Positions 44,650 to 54,434 of a stretch of DNA of 64,000 bases are shown here, piece by piece. This DNA is from Alphaproteobacteria bacterium (GTDB taxonomy: Bacteria > Pseudomonadota > Alphaproteobacteria > UBA9219). The first letter of the stretch is position 1. The number at the start of each line of letters is the position of its first letter. The DNA is taken from positions 1 to 64,000 of the forward strand of contig JABDFY010000001.1 of the NCBI GenBank assembly GCA_013286365.1. The letters are read 5' to 3'. Below the pieces are notes generated by a model. That model saw only the letters and a list, made by a program, of their open reading frames with translations. It had not been told where the DNA came from and did no database searches. A program made the position numbers and the translations under genes.

Positions 44650-47553
44650 ATGACAGAAACTAAAAAAGCCGACTATCGCGATACGGTGTTTTTACCGAAG
44701 ACCGATTTTCCCATGCGCGGCAGCTTACCGCAAAAGGAACCAGAGCTGCTTGCGTATTGGAAGGCAATGGACCTGCATGGTAAATTACGCGCACAAGCAC
44801 TTGGTCGGGAGAAATTTATTCTTCATGATGGCCCACCCTATGCCAATGGTAACATTCATATCGGTACGGCACTGACGAAGATCCTAAAAGACACAATCAA
44901 CCGCAGCTATCAGATGTTGGGCCGTGATGCACCCTATGTTCCGGGCTGGGATTGTCATGGATTACCGATCGAGTGGAAAATTGAAGAACAATACCGAGCT
45001 CAAGGTAAGGACAAAGATAGCGTACCACTCTTACAGTTCCGAGCTGAATGCCGCGCTTTTGCCGATCACTGGATGAATGTGCAGTCAGAAGAATTTCAAC
45101 GCCTTGGTGCCATAGGCGATTGGTCGCATCCCTACAGTACAATGACACATAAAGCTGAAGCGCAGATTGTGCGTGAGATACACAAATTCCTTTTGAATGG
45201 ATTACTCTATAAAGGTGTTAAGCCTGTCATGTGGTCAGTTGTCGAGAAAACGGCGTTGGCTGAAGCTGAGATCGAATATCACGATCATAAATCAACGACA
45301 ATTTGGGTACGATTTCCAATCAAGCACGCAAAACACGTTGAGCTCAGTTCTGCGAATACGGCCATCGTCATTTGGACAACGACGCCGTGGACAATTCCCG
45401 GTAATCGGGCGATCGCTTATGGTGATTTGGATTATTCAATTGTATGTGTGGATGAAGTTGCCGAGGGAAGTTTGACCCACGTGGGCGATCGGCTTGTTGT
45501 CGCGACGGCGCTGCTTGAGCCGTTCTGCTTAGAGCTCAAAATTACAAAGTGGACAGTACATTCCAGTCTCAAGGGTGCTGATCTGGCTGACACTATTTGC
45601 CACCATCCGTTTCACGGAAAATCCGTATATGAGGGTTATTTCGATTACGATGTTCCGCTCTATCATGGTGAATTTGTGACCCTGGAGGCAGGCACAGGTT
45701 TTGTGCATATCGCGCCCGGTCACGGCGAGGATGATTTTGATCTTGGGCAGAAACATAAAATTAGATTTGATGAAACTGTCGGCGATGACGGTAATTACCT
45801 GCCGCATGTGAGGGGCTTTGCCGGTAAGACGGTTTACAAACCTGACGGAAGTGTTGGCGATGCAAATGGTGCCGTGATTAAAGCGCTGATTGAAGTGGGC
45901 GCCTTGCTGGCTAAAAAAAATATCACCCACAGCTATCCACATTCTTGGCGATCAAAAGCACCCCTTATTTTTCGCACCACACCGCAATGGTTCATCGCCA
46001 TGGATCAACCTGCCGAGGGACAAAAATTAACCTTGCGCGAATTGGCCTTGAAAGCGATTGGCGAAACAAAATGGTATCCCGGCACAGGTGAAAATCGCTT
46101 GCGTGGCATGATCGCTACGCGTCCTGATTGGTGTATTAGCCGCCAACGCGCTTGGGGTGTGCCGATTGCCCTCTTCGTCGATAAATCCGGCCTGCCTTTG
46201 CGTGATAAGGCAGTCCTAGAACGCATTGCCGCAGCTTTTGACAAGGAAGGCGCCGATAGTTGGTACAGCCATAAGCCACAGGAGTTTTTAGGCAGCACCT
46301 ATAAAGTCGAGGATTACGAGCAAGTTTTCGACATCGTTGACGTTTGGTTCGAGTCGGGATCGACCCATGCTTTTTGCCTCAAACCCGAAGGAGGCACGAC
46401 TGAATGGCCAAATCTCAGTTGGCCGGCCGATCTTTATTGTGAGGGATCAGATCAACATCGCGGCTGGTTTCAGTCGTCATTGCTTGAAGGTTGTGGCACT
46501 TTAGGCCGCGCACCTTATAAGGCGGTTCTGACAAATGGCTTTACGCTTGATGAGCAGGGCCGAAAAATGTCGAAGTCGTTGGGCAATGTCGTTGTACCGC
46601 AAAAAGTTATCGATCAGATGGGGGCAGATATTTTACGTCTCTGGGTATTGTCGACTGATTATACCCAGGATATGCGTGTCGGTCCTGAAATTTTGAAACA
46701 AACTGGTGATCTCTACCGTCGTCTGCGTAATACATTACGTTATCTGCTCGGAGCCTTAGATGGCATGACATCATCAGAACATCTTGATGTTACCGAAATG
46801 CCGGAGCTTGAGCGGTGGGTTCTACATAGGTTACACGAACTTGATGCTGTCGTGCGCTCCGATATTGCTAAATTCGATTTCAATCACCTGTTGGTTGAGT
46901 TGCATAACTTTTGTGCTGTTGATTTATCGGCATTTTACTTTGACGTGCGCAAAGATAGCCTTTACTGCGACCGGGCCGACGCTAAACGCCGCCGCGCCGC
47001 GCGCACGTGTATGGAATATGTGTTTGGTCATCTGGTTTTGTGGATTGCGCCCATTCTCTGTTTCACAGCGGAAGAGGCTTGGCTTTTGCGCAATAATCGA
47101 CCAGAAGACAGCATACATCTGCAGACATTTTTGAGCGTTCCTGATACATGGTTGAACGAAGCCTTGAACAAGAAATGGGTACAAATCCGTCATCTGCGCC
47201 GTGTCGTAACGGGGGCTATGGAAGTGGCGCGGAATGACAAAAAAATCGGCTCAAGTTTGCAGGCAAAGGCGCATATATACCTCAAATTGGAGCACAAAGC
47301 CTTGCTCGAAGAGGTTGATTTTGCAGAGATCTGCATAAGCTCAGCTTTAACATTAACTGTTGGCAAGCCACCAACAACGGCATTTACTATGACAGAAATT
47401 CCAGATGTCGGTGTTGTGATTGAACCGGCCTCTGGCCTAAAATGCGAACGCTGTTGGCAGGTGCTTGGTGAAGTGGGTGAGCATGCCGATTATCCAGATC
47501 TTTGCCATCGTTGCCACGACGCTGTTATGCATCAACGTAGGGCTGCAGCATGA
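44650..47553 (+). CDS. ileS: Isoleucyl-tRNA synthetase
   Basis: A 967-residue class I synthetase. HIGH is HIGT in PPYANGNIHIGTAL, followed by GWDCHGLPIEWKIEE; the CP1 editing domain contains WTTTPWTIPGNRAI and HIAPGHGEDDF; KMSKS is exact in GRKMSKSLGN. The C-terminal zinc ribbon has CERCWQVLGE and CHRCHDAV. The bacterial type I form (C-terminal zinc ribbon) is as expected. Its last codon overlaps lspA by 4 bp. Confidence 0.97.
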   Translation: MTETKKADYRDTVFLPKTDFPMRGSLPQKEPELLAYWKAMDLHGKLRAQALGREKFILHDGPPYANGNIHIGTALTKILKDTINRSYQMLGRDAPYVPGWDCHGLPIEWKIEEQYRAQGKDKDSVPLLQFRAECRAFADHWMNVQSEEFQRLGAIGDWSHPYSTMTHKAEAQIVREIHKFLLNGLLYKGVKPVMWSVVEKTALAEAEIEYHDHKSTTIWVRFPIKHAKHVELSSANTAIVIWTTTPWTIPGNRAIAYGDLDYSIVCVDEVAEGSLTHVGDRLVVATALLEPFCLELKITKWTVHSSLKGADLADTICHHPFHGKSVYEGYFDYDVPLYHGEFVTLEAGTGFVHIAPGHGEDDFDLGQKHKIRFDETVGDDGNYLPHVRGFAGKTVYKPDGSVGDANGAVIKALIEVGALLAKKNITHSYPHSWRSKAPLIFRTTPQWFIAMDQPAEGQKLTLRELALKAIGETKWYPGTGENRLRGMIATRPDWCISRQRAWGVPIALFVDKSGLPLRDKAVLERIAAAFDKEGADSWYSHKPQEFLGSTYKVEDYEQVFDIVDVWFESGSTHAFCLKPEGGTTEWPNLSWPADLYCEGSDQHRGWFQSSLLEGCGTLGRAPYKAVLTNGFTLDEQGRKMSKSLGNVVVPQKVIDQMGADILRLWVLSTDYTQDMRVGPEILKQTGDLYRRLRNTLRYLLGALDGMTSSEHLDVTEMPELERWVLHRLHELDAVVRSDIAKFDFNHLLVELHNFCAVDLSAFYFDVRKDSLYCDRADAKRRRAARTCMEYVFGHLVLWIAPILCFTAEEAWLLRNNRPEDSIHLQTFLSVPDTWLNEALNKKWVQIRHLRRVVTGAMEVARNDKKIGSSLQAKAHIYLKLEHKALLEEVDFAEICISSALTLTVGKPPTTAFTMTEIPDVGVVIEPASGLKCERCWQVLGEVGEHADYPDLCHRCHDAVMHQRRAAA

Positions 47554-48029
47554 CCTCACACACGCGCCATATTTCTGCGGCGACCTACCTCGCTGCTGCC
47601 ATTGGGCTTTGCGATCAGTTCAGTAAATGGTGGATTATCAACCAGGTCTTGCAAGCCTCTCATTCAGTTTATGTCACGCCGTTTTTTAATATTGTTCTGG
47701 TTTGGAATAAGGGCGTCACTTTTGGACTGTTCAACCACGGCTATTCTCGGTATTTGCCTTACTTTTTTGTTGGTATTGCCAGCATAATATTATTTCTTCT
47801 TTTGCGGTGGCTTTGGCATACGACATCAATGCTCGTAGCGCTGGCGCTTGGCTTGGTTATAGGCGGTGCCATTGGTAATGTGATTGATCGCCTGCGTTAT
47901 GGTGCGGTGGCCGATTTTCTTGATTTTCATGCTTACGGCTATCACTGGCCGAGCTTCAATCTGGCTGACAGTGCTATTGTGCTTGGTGTTGGTCTCTTGT
48001 TGCTAGATAGTCTGGTCAGAGGCCGTTAA
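47550..48029 (+). CDS. lspA: Lipoprotein signal peptidase
   Basis: A 159-residue inner-membrane aspartyl peptidase that cleaves prolipoprotein signals after diacylglyceryl transfer. Four hydrophobic segments are visible. The catalytic aspartates are in GNVIDRLRYGAVADFLDF and FNLADSAIVLGV. Its start overlaps the ileS stop, and the next gene encodes one of its likely substrates, a DUF3035 lipoprotein. Confidence 0.97.
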   Translation: MTSHTRHISAATYLAAAIGLCDQFSKWWIINQVLQASHSVYVTPFFNIVLVWNKGVTFGLFNHGYSRYLPYFFVGIASIILFLLLRWLWHTTSMLVALALGLVIGGAIGNVIDRLRYGAVADFLDFHAYGYHWPSFNLADSAIVLGVGLLLLDSLVRGR

Positions 48030-48054
48030 AAGGGCTAAAAGCATTCAGCCCTTT
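48029..48054 (+). terminator. Hairpin directly after lspA
   Basis: AAAGGGCT (48029-48036) pairs perfectly with AGCCCTTT (48047-48054) around a 10-base loop, beginning at the lspA stop codon. No U-run follows (CGGGCATAAA), so it is at best a weak or partial terminator. It may instead stabilise the ribF-ileS-lspA message or attenuate read-through into the DUF3035 gene. Confidence 0.4.
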
Positions 48055-48094
48055 CGGGCATAAATTTGCCAAATATTGGAACCAGGTTGAACAC

Positions 48095-48661
48095 ATGATG
48101 TCATTGCGATCATTTATTGGACTGGGAATTGTGCTCGTAGCGCTTTCGGCTTGTAGCGACATACGCGACGATCTTGGCCTCGGCCGCGATGCGCCAGATG
48201 AATTTGCTGTTGTAGATCGCCCGCCGCTTTCTTTACCACCAGATTTTAATTTACGCCCACCGCAGCCGGGGGCTCCTCGTCCCCAGGACGTGAACACCAC
48301 GCTGCACGCCAGCGATATTTTGTTTGGTCCGAATACGAACCCTGTATCTAAAACGGAAGCCGGAGAGGCTGCTAGCGGAGCCTCGGATTCAGAAAAAGCC
48401 GTGTTGGCTTCGTCAGGTGCCGCTCACGCCGATCCTGACATTCGCCTTATCGTTGACCGTGAAGCTTCAGAAAAGATTGTCAGTTCACATGCGTTTGTCG
48501 ACGAGTTGCTATGGTGGAAAGAGACCCCATCCAATTCGACGACGGTTGATGCAGCCGCAGAAGCTGCGCGCATCAAGGAAGCTAAGGATAAAGGCGAGCC
48601 GATTAACACTGGCGCAACACCCATTATTGAGCGGCAAAAAAGCGGTTGGCTTGGCCTGTGA
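48095..48661 (+). CDS. DUF3035 lipoprotein
   Basis: A 188-residue protein with a lipoprotein signal (GIVLVALSACSDIRDDLGLG): the lipobox LSAC puts the lipidated Cys near residue 21. APDEFAVVDRPPLSLPPDF and NLRPPQPGAPRPQD are the conserved core of the DUF3035 family, found between lspA and M16 proteases in many alphaproteobacteria. The rest is charged and Ala-rich. The function is unknown; an outer-membrane or periplasmic-face location is expected. Its TGA overlaps the next ATG by one base. Confidence 0.92.
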   Translation: MMSLRSFIGLGIVLVALSACSDIRDDLGLGRDAPDEFAVVDRPPLSLPPDFNLRPPQPGAPRPQDVNTTLHASDILFGPNTNPVSKTEAGEAASGASDSEKAVLASSGAAHADPDIRLIVDREASEKIVSSHAFVDELLWWKETPSNSTTVDAAAEAARIKEAKDKGEPINTGATPIIERQKSGWLGL

Positions 48662-50046
48662 TGTTTCTCCGAATTTTCTTCATTTGTCTGCTGTTCTTTC
48701 CAACCGCTGCTTCTGCCGGTGTATTTTTCCCGCAAACCTTCACGCTTGCGAATGGTTTGCAGGTCATCGTTGTGCCCAACCATCTAGCGCCGGCTGTGAC
48801 ACAGATGGTATGGTACAAAGTAGGCTCGATTGACGAGGTTCCCAATAAGTCAGGCCTTGCCCACTATCTTGAGCATCTGATGTTTCGCGGCACCACAGAT
48901 ATTCCGCCGGGTGAATTTAGCAAGATCCTTGCAGCTCAGGGTGGTAACGATAACGCCTTTACCACGTACGACTTTACGGCCTTTCATGAAACCGTGGCCT
49001 CTGACCGCTTGGCTATGATCATGCAAATGGAAGCTGACCGCATGCAGAATTTGGATATCAAGGTTGAGACAGCCACACCAGAATTGAGCGTTGTACTTGA
49101 TGAGCGCCAGGAGCGCACGGATAACAACCCACAAGGTAAATTTGAGGAACAGCTCGGCAAAACGCTTTTTCCAAATTACCCTTACGGCATTCCAGTTATC
49201 GGTTGGCGATCGGAGATTGAGAAACTAACGGCCGATGATGCTAAGGATTTCTATAAGCACCATTATGCGCCGAACAACGTTGTCGTAATAATCTCCGGCG
49301 ATGTCAGTTTGGATGAGGTTATGCGCCTCGCTGCCGCCACTTATGGTCGGCTACCCAGAGTCGATGTGACACCACGCCCAATTTTCCCAAAACTTTCTGA
49401 GCCGACAAAAAATTTAATTGAAGTTACAGATATACGTGTGCAACAGCCACATTTAGAACTGCACTTTGTGGCACCCTCTTATGCGACACAAAAAGGACGA
49501 GAGGCCTATGCTCTCGAGGTGCTGAATGAAACGCTTGATGGTGGTGAGGTTGGGCTGCTTTACCGACAGCTTGTGGTTAAGGAAAAGCTCGCGAGCGGCG
49601 TGGATGTTGATTACGATCCTGATGCTCGCGGGGCCTCGAGTTTTTCTATCTCGCTTGAGCCAGCGCCAGACATCGATATCAAAGTCCTTGAACAAGCCTT
49701 GTGGCACGAACTGAAGGATTTGGATCGAACAGGTATTGATAAAAAAGAGATAGCCTTGGCCCAATCGCGCTTGCAAAGAAGCGCAATTTTCGCACGCGAC
49801 AGTTTGCTGGCGCCTGGCTATGTTTTTGGTCAGGCACTAGCCATCGGTCATACAGTTGATGATGTAGAAGCCTGGCCTGATCGCATTAAGGCGGTTACGC
49901 CTCAAGAAGTCGACACTGCCTTACATCACCTCATCAACAGTCATGACTATGTGATGGGCTTTCTTCTTCCTGATCCTAATGCCACACCGGAAGCACGAGC
50001 TGCTGCCAGCGAGCCCTCACACGCCCACGAATTGGGTATCCGATGA
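48661..50046 (+). CDS. M16 zinc metalloprotease (catalytic subunit)
   Basis: A 461-residue exported pitrilysin-family peptidase. A signal peptide covers about 1-19 (LFFPTAASAG). The inverted zinc motif is H68-Y-L-E71-H72 (GLAHYLEHLMFRGT), with the distal Glu in VLDERQERTDN. FYKHHYAPNNVVVIISGD is the usual domain-2 segment. An in-frame TTG five codons upstream is less likely than the ATG that touches the preceding stop. With the next gene it forms the typical active/inactive M16 pair; these degrade peptides in the periplasm. Confidence 0.93.
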   Translation: MFLRIFFICLLFFPTAASAGVFFPQTFTLANGLQVIVVPNHLAPAVTQMVWYKVGSIDEVPNKSGLAHYLEHLMFRGTTDIPPGEFSKILAAQGGNDNAFTTYDFTAFHETVASDRLAMIMQMEADRMQNLDIKVETATPELSVVLDERQERTDNNPQGKFEEQLGKTLFPNYPYGIPVIGWRSEIEKLTADDAKDFYKHHYAPNNVVVIISGDVSLDEVMRLAAATYGRLPRVDVTPRPIFPKLSEPTKNLIEVTDIRVQQPHLELHFVAPSYATQKGREAYALEVLNETLDGGEVGLLYRQLVVKEKLASGVDVDYDPDARGASSFSISLEPAPDIDIKVLEQALWHELKDLDRTGIDKKEIALAQSRLQRSAIFARDSLLAPGYVFGQALAIGHTVDDVEAWPDRIKAVTPQEVDTALHHLINSHDYVMGFLLPDPNATPEARAAASEPSHAHELGIR

Positions 50047-51377
50047 AACAACTCCGCGCAGTCCTCTTTCTGATTATAATGCTCTGGGCGCTTCCGGCCA
50101 ACGCAACCATTGAGGAGGTCGTTAGCCCCGGCGGCATTAAGGCATGGCTGGTACAAGACAGTAAATTGCCGCTGATCAGTATGCAATTTGCGTTTCGTGG
50201 CGGCGTCGAGCAAGACCCGTCTGATAAACAAGGGCTAACTGAACTCACCGTTAATTTGCTTACCGAAGGTGCTGGCAAGTACGATTCAGCTGCTTTTCAA
50301 CAAGCCTTAGCCGACAATTCAATTGCCATGCAATTCAATGTTGGGCGTGATGCTATTTTTGGCGAAATAAAGACCTTGAAGATGGATCAAAATCTGGCTT
50401 TTGATTTGCTACATCTCGCCGTAACAAATCCGCGCTTTGATGGGGACGAGATTAATCGCCAACGCGACGAGCAACTTACCTCTCTTAAAATCCAACTTGG
50501 CAGTCCCGATTGGCAGGCAAGGTATGCTTTGTTTAGCTATCTTTTTGCTGGTCACCCCTATGGGGAGCGCATGCTCGGGACAGCAGCGAGCCTCAATAGC
50601 TTGAAGCGCGAAGATTTGCAGAACTTTGCCGCCAAGCATTTTGCGCGCGATAATTTGATTATAGCGGTCACAGGCGATATATCTCGCGAAGAATTGGCGG
50701 CGACGCTGGATCGGGTTTTTGGTGATCTTCCCTTGCATGCCCAGCTGGCACCAATCGACGAGGTAAAATTTCCACAACAACCTCAGACCATCCTCGTTCC
50801 GCGTGAAGGCACGCAAACGGAAATGATGTTTGCTATGCCGGGTCCAAAACGTACGGATGCTGATTGGTATGCCGCCGATATCGTTAATTACATTCTGGGT
50901 AGTGGCGGATTTTCCTCACGCCTCATGCATGAAGTGCGCGATAAGCGCGGTTTGACCTATGGTATCAATACCATGCTCTCTCCCATGGAACATGCTGGTA
51001 TAGTCGTCGGAGAGGCCGCCACCGATAATCCTAAGGTTGGGCAAGCCTGGTCAGTCGTTATGCAAGTTTGGCAGGGGATTTATCATGATGGCGTGACAGA
51101 AGATGAAGTGAACGCTGCTAAAGACTATCTAACCGGCGCGTTGCCATTGGCCATGACATCGACGGATAAAATTACCGCCGTTCTGGTTGATCTGCAAATG
51201 AACCATCTTGGTCAGGATTATCTAGAAAAGCGCAATTCCCTCATTCGTGGGGTAACGCCGCAAGATATCCAAGATGTTATCCATCGTTGGTTCGATCCGG
51301 AAAAATTAACCGTCGTCATGGTTGGACAACCACAAGGTATTACGCCAACAGAAACTTGGCAGCAAGTTCGGGAATAG
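50043..51377 (+). CDS. M16 protease-like subunit lacking the zinc motif
   Basis: A 444-residue exported protein with M16 folds in both halves (FAAKHFARDNLIIAVTGDIS, SGGFSSRLMHEVRDKRGLTYGI). Where the zinc motif should be, the sequence is GLTELTVN: the positions of His, Glu, His are Glu67, Val70, Asn71, so it cannot bind zinc. The GGFSSRL and RDKRGLTYG motifs of the substrate-binding subunit are intact. It overlaps the catalytic subunit gene by 4 bp (ATGA), so a heterodimer like other bacterial M16A/B pairs is expected. A signal peptide is at 1-21. Confidence 0.93.
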   Translation: MKQLRAVLFLIIMLWALPANATIEEVVSPGGIKAWLVQDSKLPLISMQFAFRGGVEQDPSDKQGLTELTVNLLTEGAGKYDSAAFQQALADNSIAMQFNVGRDAIFGEIKTLKMDQNLAFDLLHLAVTNPRFDGDEINRQRDEQLTSLKIQLGSPDWQARYALFSYLFAGHPYGERMLGTAASLNSLKREDLQNFAAKHFARDNLIIAVTGDISREELAATLDRVFGDLPLHAQLAPIDEVKFPQQPQTILVPREGTQTEMMFAMPGPKRTDADWYAADIVNYILGSGGFSSRLMHEVRDKRGLTYGINTMLSPMEHAGIVVGEAATDNPKVGQAWSVVMQVWQGIYHDGVTEDEVNAAKDYLTGALPLAMTSTDKITAVLVDLQMNHLGQDYLEKRNSLIRGVTPQDIQDVIHRWFDPEKLTVVMVGQPQGITPTETWQQVRE

Positions 51378-51380
51378 GCC

Positions 51381-52961
51381 ATGAGCACCAGCCTGACACA
51401 GTCTGCCATTTGGCAGGAGCTAGGCCACCATCAAGCTGAAGTTAAAGCGATACCGTTGCGTGATTTGGTCATGAACGATCCGCGACGGCTTGAAGATTTT
51501 CAACTATCGCTAGAAGGCCTGCGCTTCAATTTTGCTCTCAACAGAATTGTACCAAAGACCATTGATCTATTGACGCAGCTGGCAGCACAGCAAAAATTAG
51601 AATTCGCTCGTGAACGCATGTTCTGTGGCGAGGTAATTAATATATCCGAAGGACGGGCAGCGCTTCATACGGCGCTTAGACAAAAAAAAGACCGACCGAT
51701 CAAAGTCGATGGCCGCGATATTATTCCTGATATTCTTATAGCGCGCCTGCGTTTAACAAGGTTTGTTGATGAAGTGCGCAATGGTTATTGGAAAGGTGCG
51801 AGCGGGGAGGCGATACGTCATATTGTGAATATAGGTATTGGCGGTTCTGACCTTGGTCCGCGTCTTGCAACACGCGCGCTCTCGCCTTTCATCTCCAAGC
51901 TGAACGTGCATTTTGTTGCCAACGCCGATGCTTTCGAGCTCACAAATATTCTCGCCAATATCGATCCGGCACATACCCTCTTTGTCGTTGTTTCTAAGAC
52001 TTTCACAACGCAAGAAACCTTACTTAATGCTCATATGGCGCGGCAATGGTTGGTGAATAAATTGGGACCGCAAGCTGTTGCCCAGCATTTTGTAGCCGTT
52101 TCTGCCAACCAAGCTGAGGTTGAAAAGTTTGGTATTGATGTTGCCAATGTGTTTCCCATCTGGGACTGGGTCGGAGGTCGCTACAGTCTTTGGTCAGCAG
52201 TTGGTCTTAGCTTGGCTCTAGCTATAGGCATGGAAAATTTTGAGAAAATGCTTGATGGCGCTGAGGCCATGGACGAGCATTTTTGTACGGCGCCGCTTGC
52301 CAAAAATATGCCCGTCGTGATGGGCTTGCTTGGCGTATGGTATCGCAATTTTTGGGCAACTAAAGCTCAGGTCATTTTGCCCTACGCCGAACGTTTGCGC
52401 GACTTGCCGCGTTATCTCCAGCAGCTTGAAATGGAAAGTAATGGCAAAACAACAACGCAGACAAACCAACGGGTCGATTATGCAACCGCACCGATTATCT
52501 TTGGCGAATGCGGTACTGTCGGTCAGCATAGTTTTCATCAATTGCTACATCAAGGCAGCGATGTAATTCCAGCCGACTTCATCGGCATATGTGAGGATAA
52601 CTTAAACAAACCCCAACATCACCAGGCGATGTTAGCTAACATGGTGGCGCAAGCTGGAGCCTTGGCATTCGGTCGTGACAATGCAACGGATCTACATAAT
52701 GCTTGCGCTGGTAACAGACCGAGCAATCTAATTCTTCTTGATCGCCTCGACCCCTTTTGTTTTGGCATGCTGCTGGCTCTCTACGAACACAAAGTCTTCG
52801 TCGAAGGCGTTGTTTGGAACATAAATTCATTCGATCAACCAGGTGTCGAACTTGGAAAGGAATTAGCGCGAGGCCTAGAGGCAAAAGAGGCGGCAAATAC
52901 ATCCGAAAAGGTCTTTCTGACGCGTCTTTTTAAAACGGTACAAACGCCTAATATAAATTAG
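51381..52961 (+). CDS. pgi: Glucose-6-phosphate isomerase
   Basis: A 526-residue PGI interconverting glucose-6-phosphate and fructose-6-phosphate. Signatures include IGIGGSDLGPRLATRAL, VVSKTFTTQETL, WDWVGGRYSLWSAVGLSLAL (PGI signature 1), EMESNGK, and GQHSFHQLLHQGSDVIPADF with the catalytic His. The C-terminal FDQPGVELGK holds the active-site Lys. It starts 3 bp after the M16 stop, so it is probably co-transcribed. A 148-bp gap without recognisable signals separates it from the pentapeptide gene. Confidence 0.97.
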   Translation: MSTSLTQSAIWQELGHHQAEVKAIPLRDLVMNDPRRLEDFQLSLEGLRFNFALNRIVPKTIDLLTQLAAQQKLEFARERMFCGEVINISEGRAALHTALRQKKDRPIKVDGRDIIPDILIARLRLTRFVDEVRNGYWKGASGEAIRHIVNIGIGGSDLGPRLATRALSPFISKLNVHFVANADAFELTNILANIDPAHTLFVVVSKTFTTQETLLNAHMARQWLVNKLGPQAVAQHFVAVSANQAEVEKFGIDVANVFPIWDWVGGRYSLWSAVGLSLALAIGMENFEKMLDGAEAMDEHFCTAPLAKNMPVVMGLLGVWYRNFWATKAQVILPYAERLRDLPRYLQQLEMESNGKTTTQTNQRVDYATAPIIFGECGTVGQHSFHQLLHQGSDVIPADFIGICEDNLNKPQHHQAMLANMVAQAGALAFGRDNATDLHNACAGNRPSNLILLDRLDPFCFGMLLALYEHKVFVEGVVWNINSFDQPGVELGKELARGLEAKEAANTSEKVFLTRLFKTVQTPNIN

Positions 52962-53109
52962 TATATATATCAATAGGTTAACCAATCGAGCCTGTAAGGG
53001 TTCCTTAAAAATTCTTTGCCAAAATGAGCAGTCCCTTTGGCATAGTGGCAGGCATAACTTGTGTATCTGACCCAACCCTCCGACCCCCAAGCCAGCCTCG
53101 TGATCCGAC

Positions 53110-54387
53110 ATGAGTGAAAACAGACTTTTGACCCGTCTCGATCAAGCCGGGCTTGACGCCATTGTGCGCAAGCACGGTATGTTTCGCGCGGCACGTATGG
53201 GAGGCGCACGCGCCATGTTGGCCGGACACGACTTGTCACAACTTTCATTGCGCGGTCAAGATTTATCACATGCCGATTTCTCGGGAGCGGTATTGTATCA
53301 AACTGATTTGCGTGACACAAAACTCGATTATTGTGCGCTCTTCAGTGCTGATTTGCGCCTGGCTAATCTGCAAAACGCCAGTATGGTGCGCGCCGATTTG
53401 CGTGGCGCTTGTTTGCGTGGCGCGATATTAATCAACGCGGATATGACGGGGGTTGATCTACGCGAAGGTTTTTTGACTAGCGCGGATGAAGAGGGCAATT
53501 TAAAATCCGTGCATGATGATTTGACAGCTTCCGATAGCGGCGGTGCTGATCTAAGTGGTGCCAATTTAACGGATGCCCGTTTATCGGGAGCCGTGGCCAT
53601 TGATACAAATTTTAGCGACGCCACAATGAAGGGATGCAAAATAGTGCGTGCCAGCTTGCAGGGTGCCAATTTCCAAGGGGCAAATTTAGAAAACGCCGAT
53701 CTCAGCATGTGTGATTTACGCACGGCAAATATGAAGGGCGCCGTGTTGGTGAATGTGGCGCTCAGTCTTGCTAATTTGGAAAACGCTAATCTTGCAGGTG
53801 CGCTCACAAGCACGCCGGTTGGGCCCACTGTCAACGATCTGCCAATGCCTCTCGAGGAAATGATGCGGCTGCATACATTATGGGTTGGGAGTAATGGCCA
53901 ACAAGGCGTGAGGCTTGATGTCAGCAAATTCGATTTACGCGGTGGCGCAAATTTTGGTCACGCTTGTTTAACGATGTTGCGGGCCGTTGGTTCCATGCTC
54001 TATGGCCTTAATTTTGCGGATGCCCAATTGCAAGCTGCTGACTTGCACGACGCCGATTTGCGCCATGCCGATTTTCTTTCTGCCGATATGCGCGGCATTA
54101 ATCTTCGTGGTGCCAAGGTTAGCAACGCAAATCTACAGGGTGCCCAACTTCAGCCTTTAATAATCGGCGGCGAGCGATCAGTGATCACTGATTTGTCAAA
54201 AACGTCTTTGCGTTACGCTAACTTATCTGGCGCTAGCATGCGGCAGGTAAATTGCCGGGGTGCCGATTTGTCCTACTCGAATTTATTGGGGACTGATTTA
54301 ACCGATGCCGATCTAACCGACGCCAAGTTAGAGGGGGCACGTCTCAACCCTAGCCAACAAGCCCTGTTGGACAACAAGTCAGAGTAA
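53110..54387 (+). CDS. Large pentapeptide-repeat protein (paralogue B)
   Basis: A 425-residue paralogue of the protein at 11-1294, aligned end to end on the opposite strand and about 52 kb away. The order is the same: N-terminal LTRLDQAGLDAIVRKHGMFR, pentapeptide block (about 40-235), central LEEMMRLHTLWVGSNGQQG with RLDVSKFDLRG, second block with MLYGLNFADAQLQAADL, and an ADLTDADLTDAKLEGARL end. No signal peptide or catalytic motif is visible. The gene sits between pgi and mutL with no functional tie to either. It is probably a cytoplasmic scaffold or partner-binding protein, but the role is unknown. Confidence 0.87.
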   Translation: MSENRLLTRLDQAGLDAIVRKHGMFRAARMGGARAMLAGHDLSQLSLRGQDLSHADFSGAVLYQTDLRDTKLDYCALFSADLRLANLQNASMVRADLRGACLRGAILINADMTGVDLREGFLTSADEEGNLKSVHDDLTASDSGGADLSGANLTDARLSGAVAIDTNFSDATMKGCKIVRASLQGANFQGANLENADLSMCDLRTANMKGAVLVNVALSLANLENANLAGALTSTPVGPTVNDLPMPLEEMMRLHTLWVGSNGQQGVRLDVSKFDLRGGANFGHACLTMLRAVGSMLYGLNFADAQLQAADLHDADLRHADFLSADMRGINLRGAKVSNANLQGAQLQPLIIGGERSVITDLSKTSLRYANLSGASMRQVNCRGADLSYSNLLGTDLTDADLTDAKLEGARLNPSQQALLDNKSE

Positions 54388-54434
54388 GAATCAAAAAAGT
54401 TGGTTGCAAGCCCGGCTTTGGCTATGCTCTGGAC

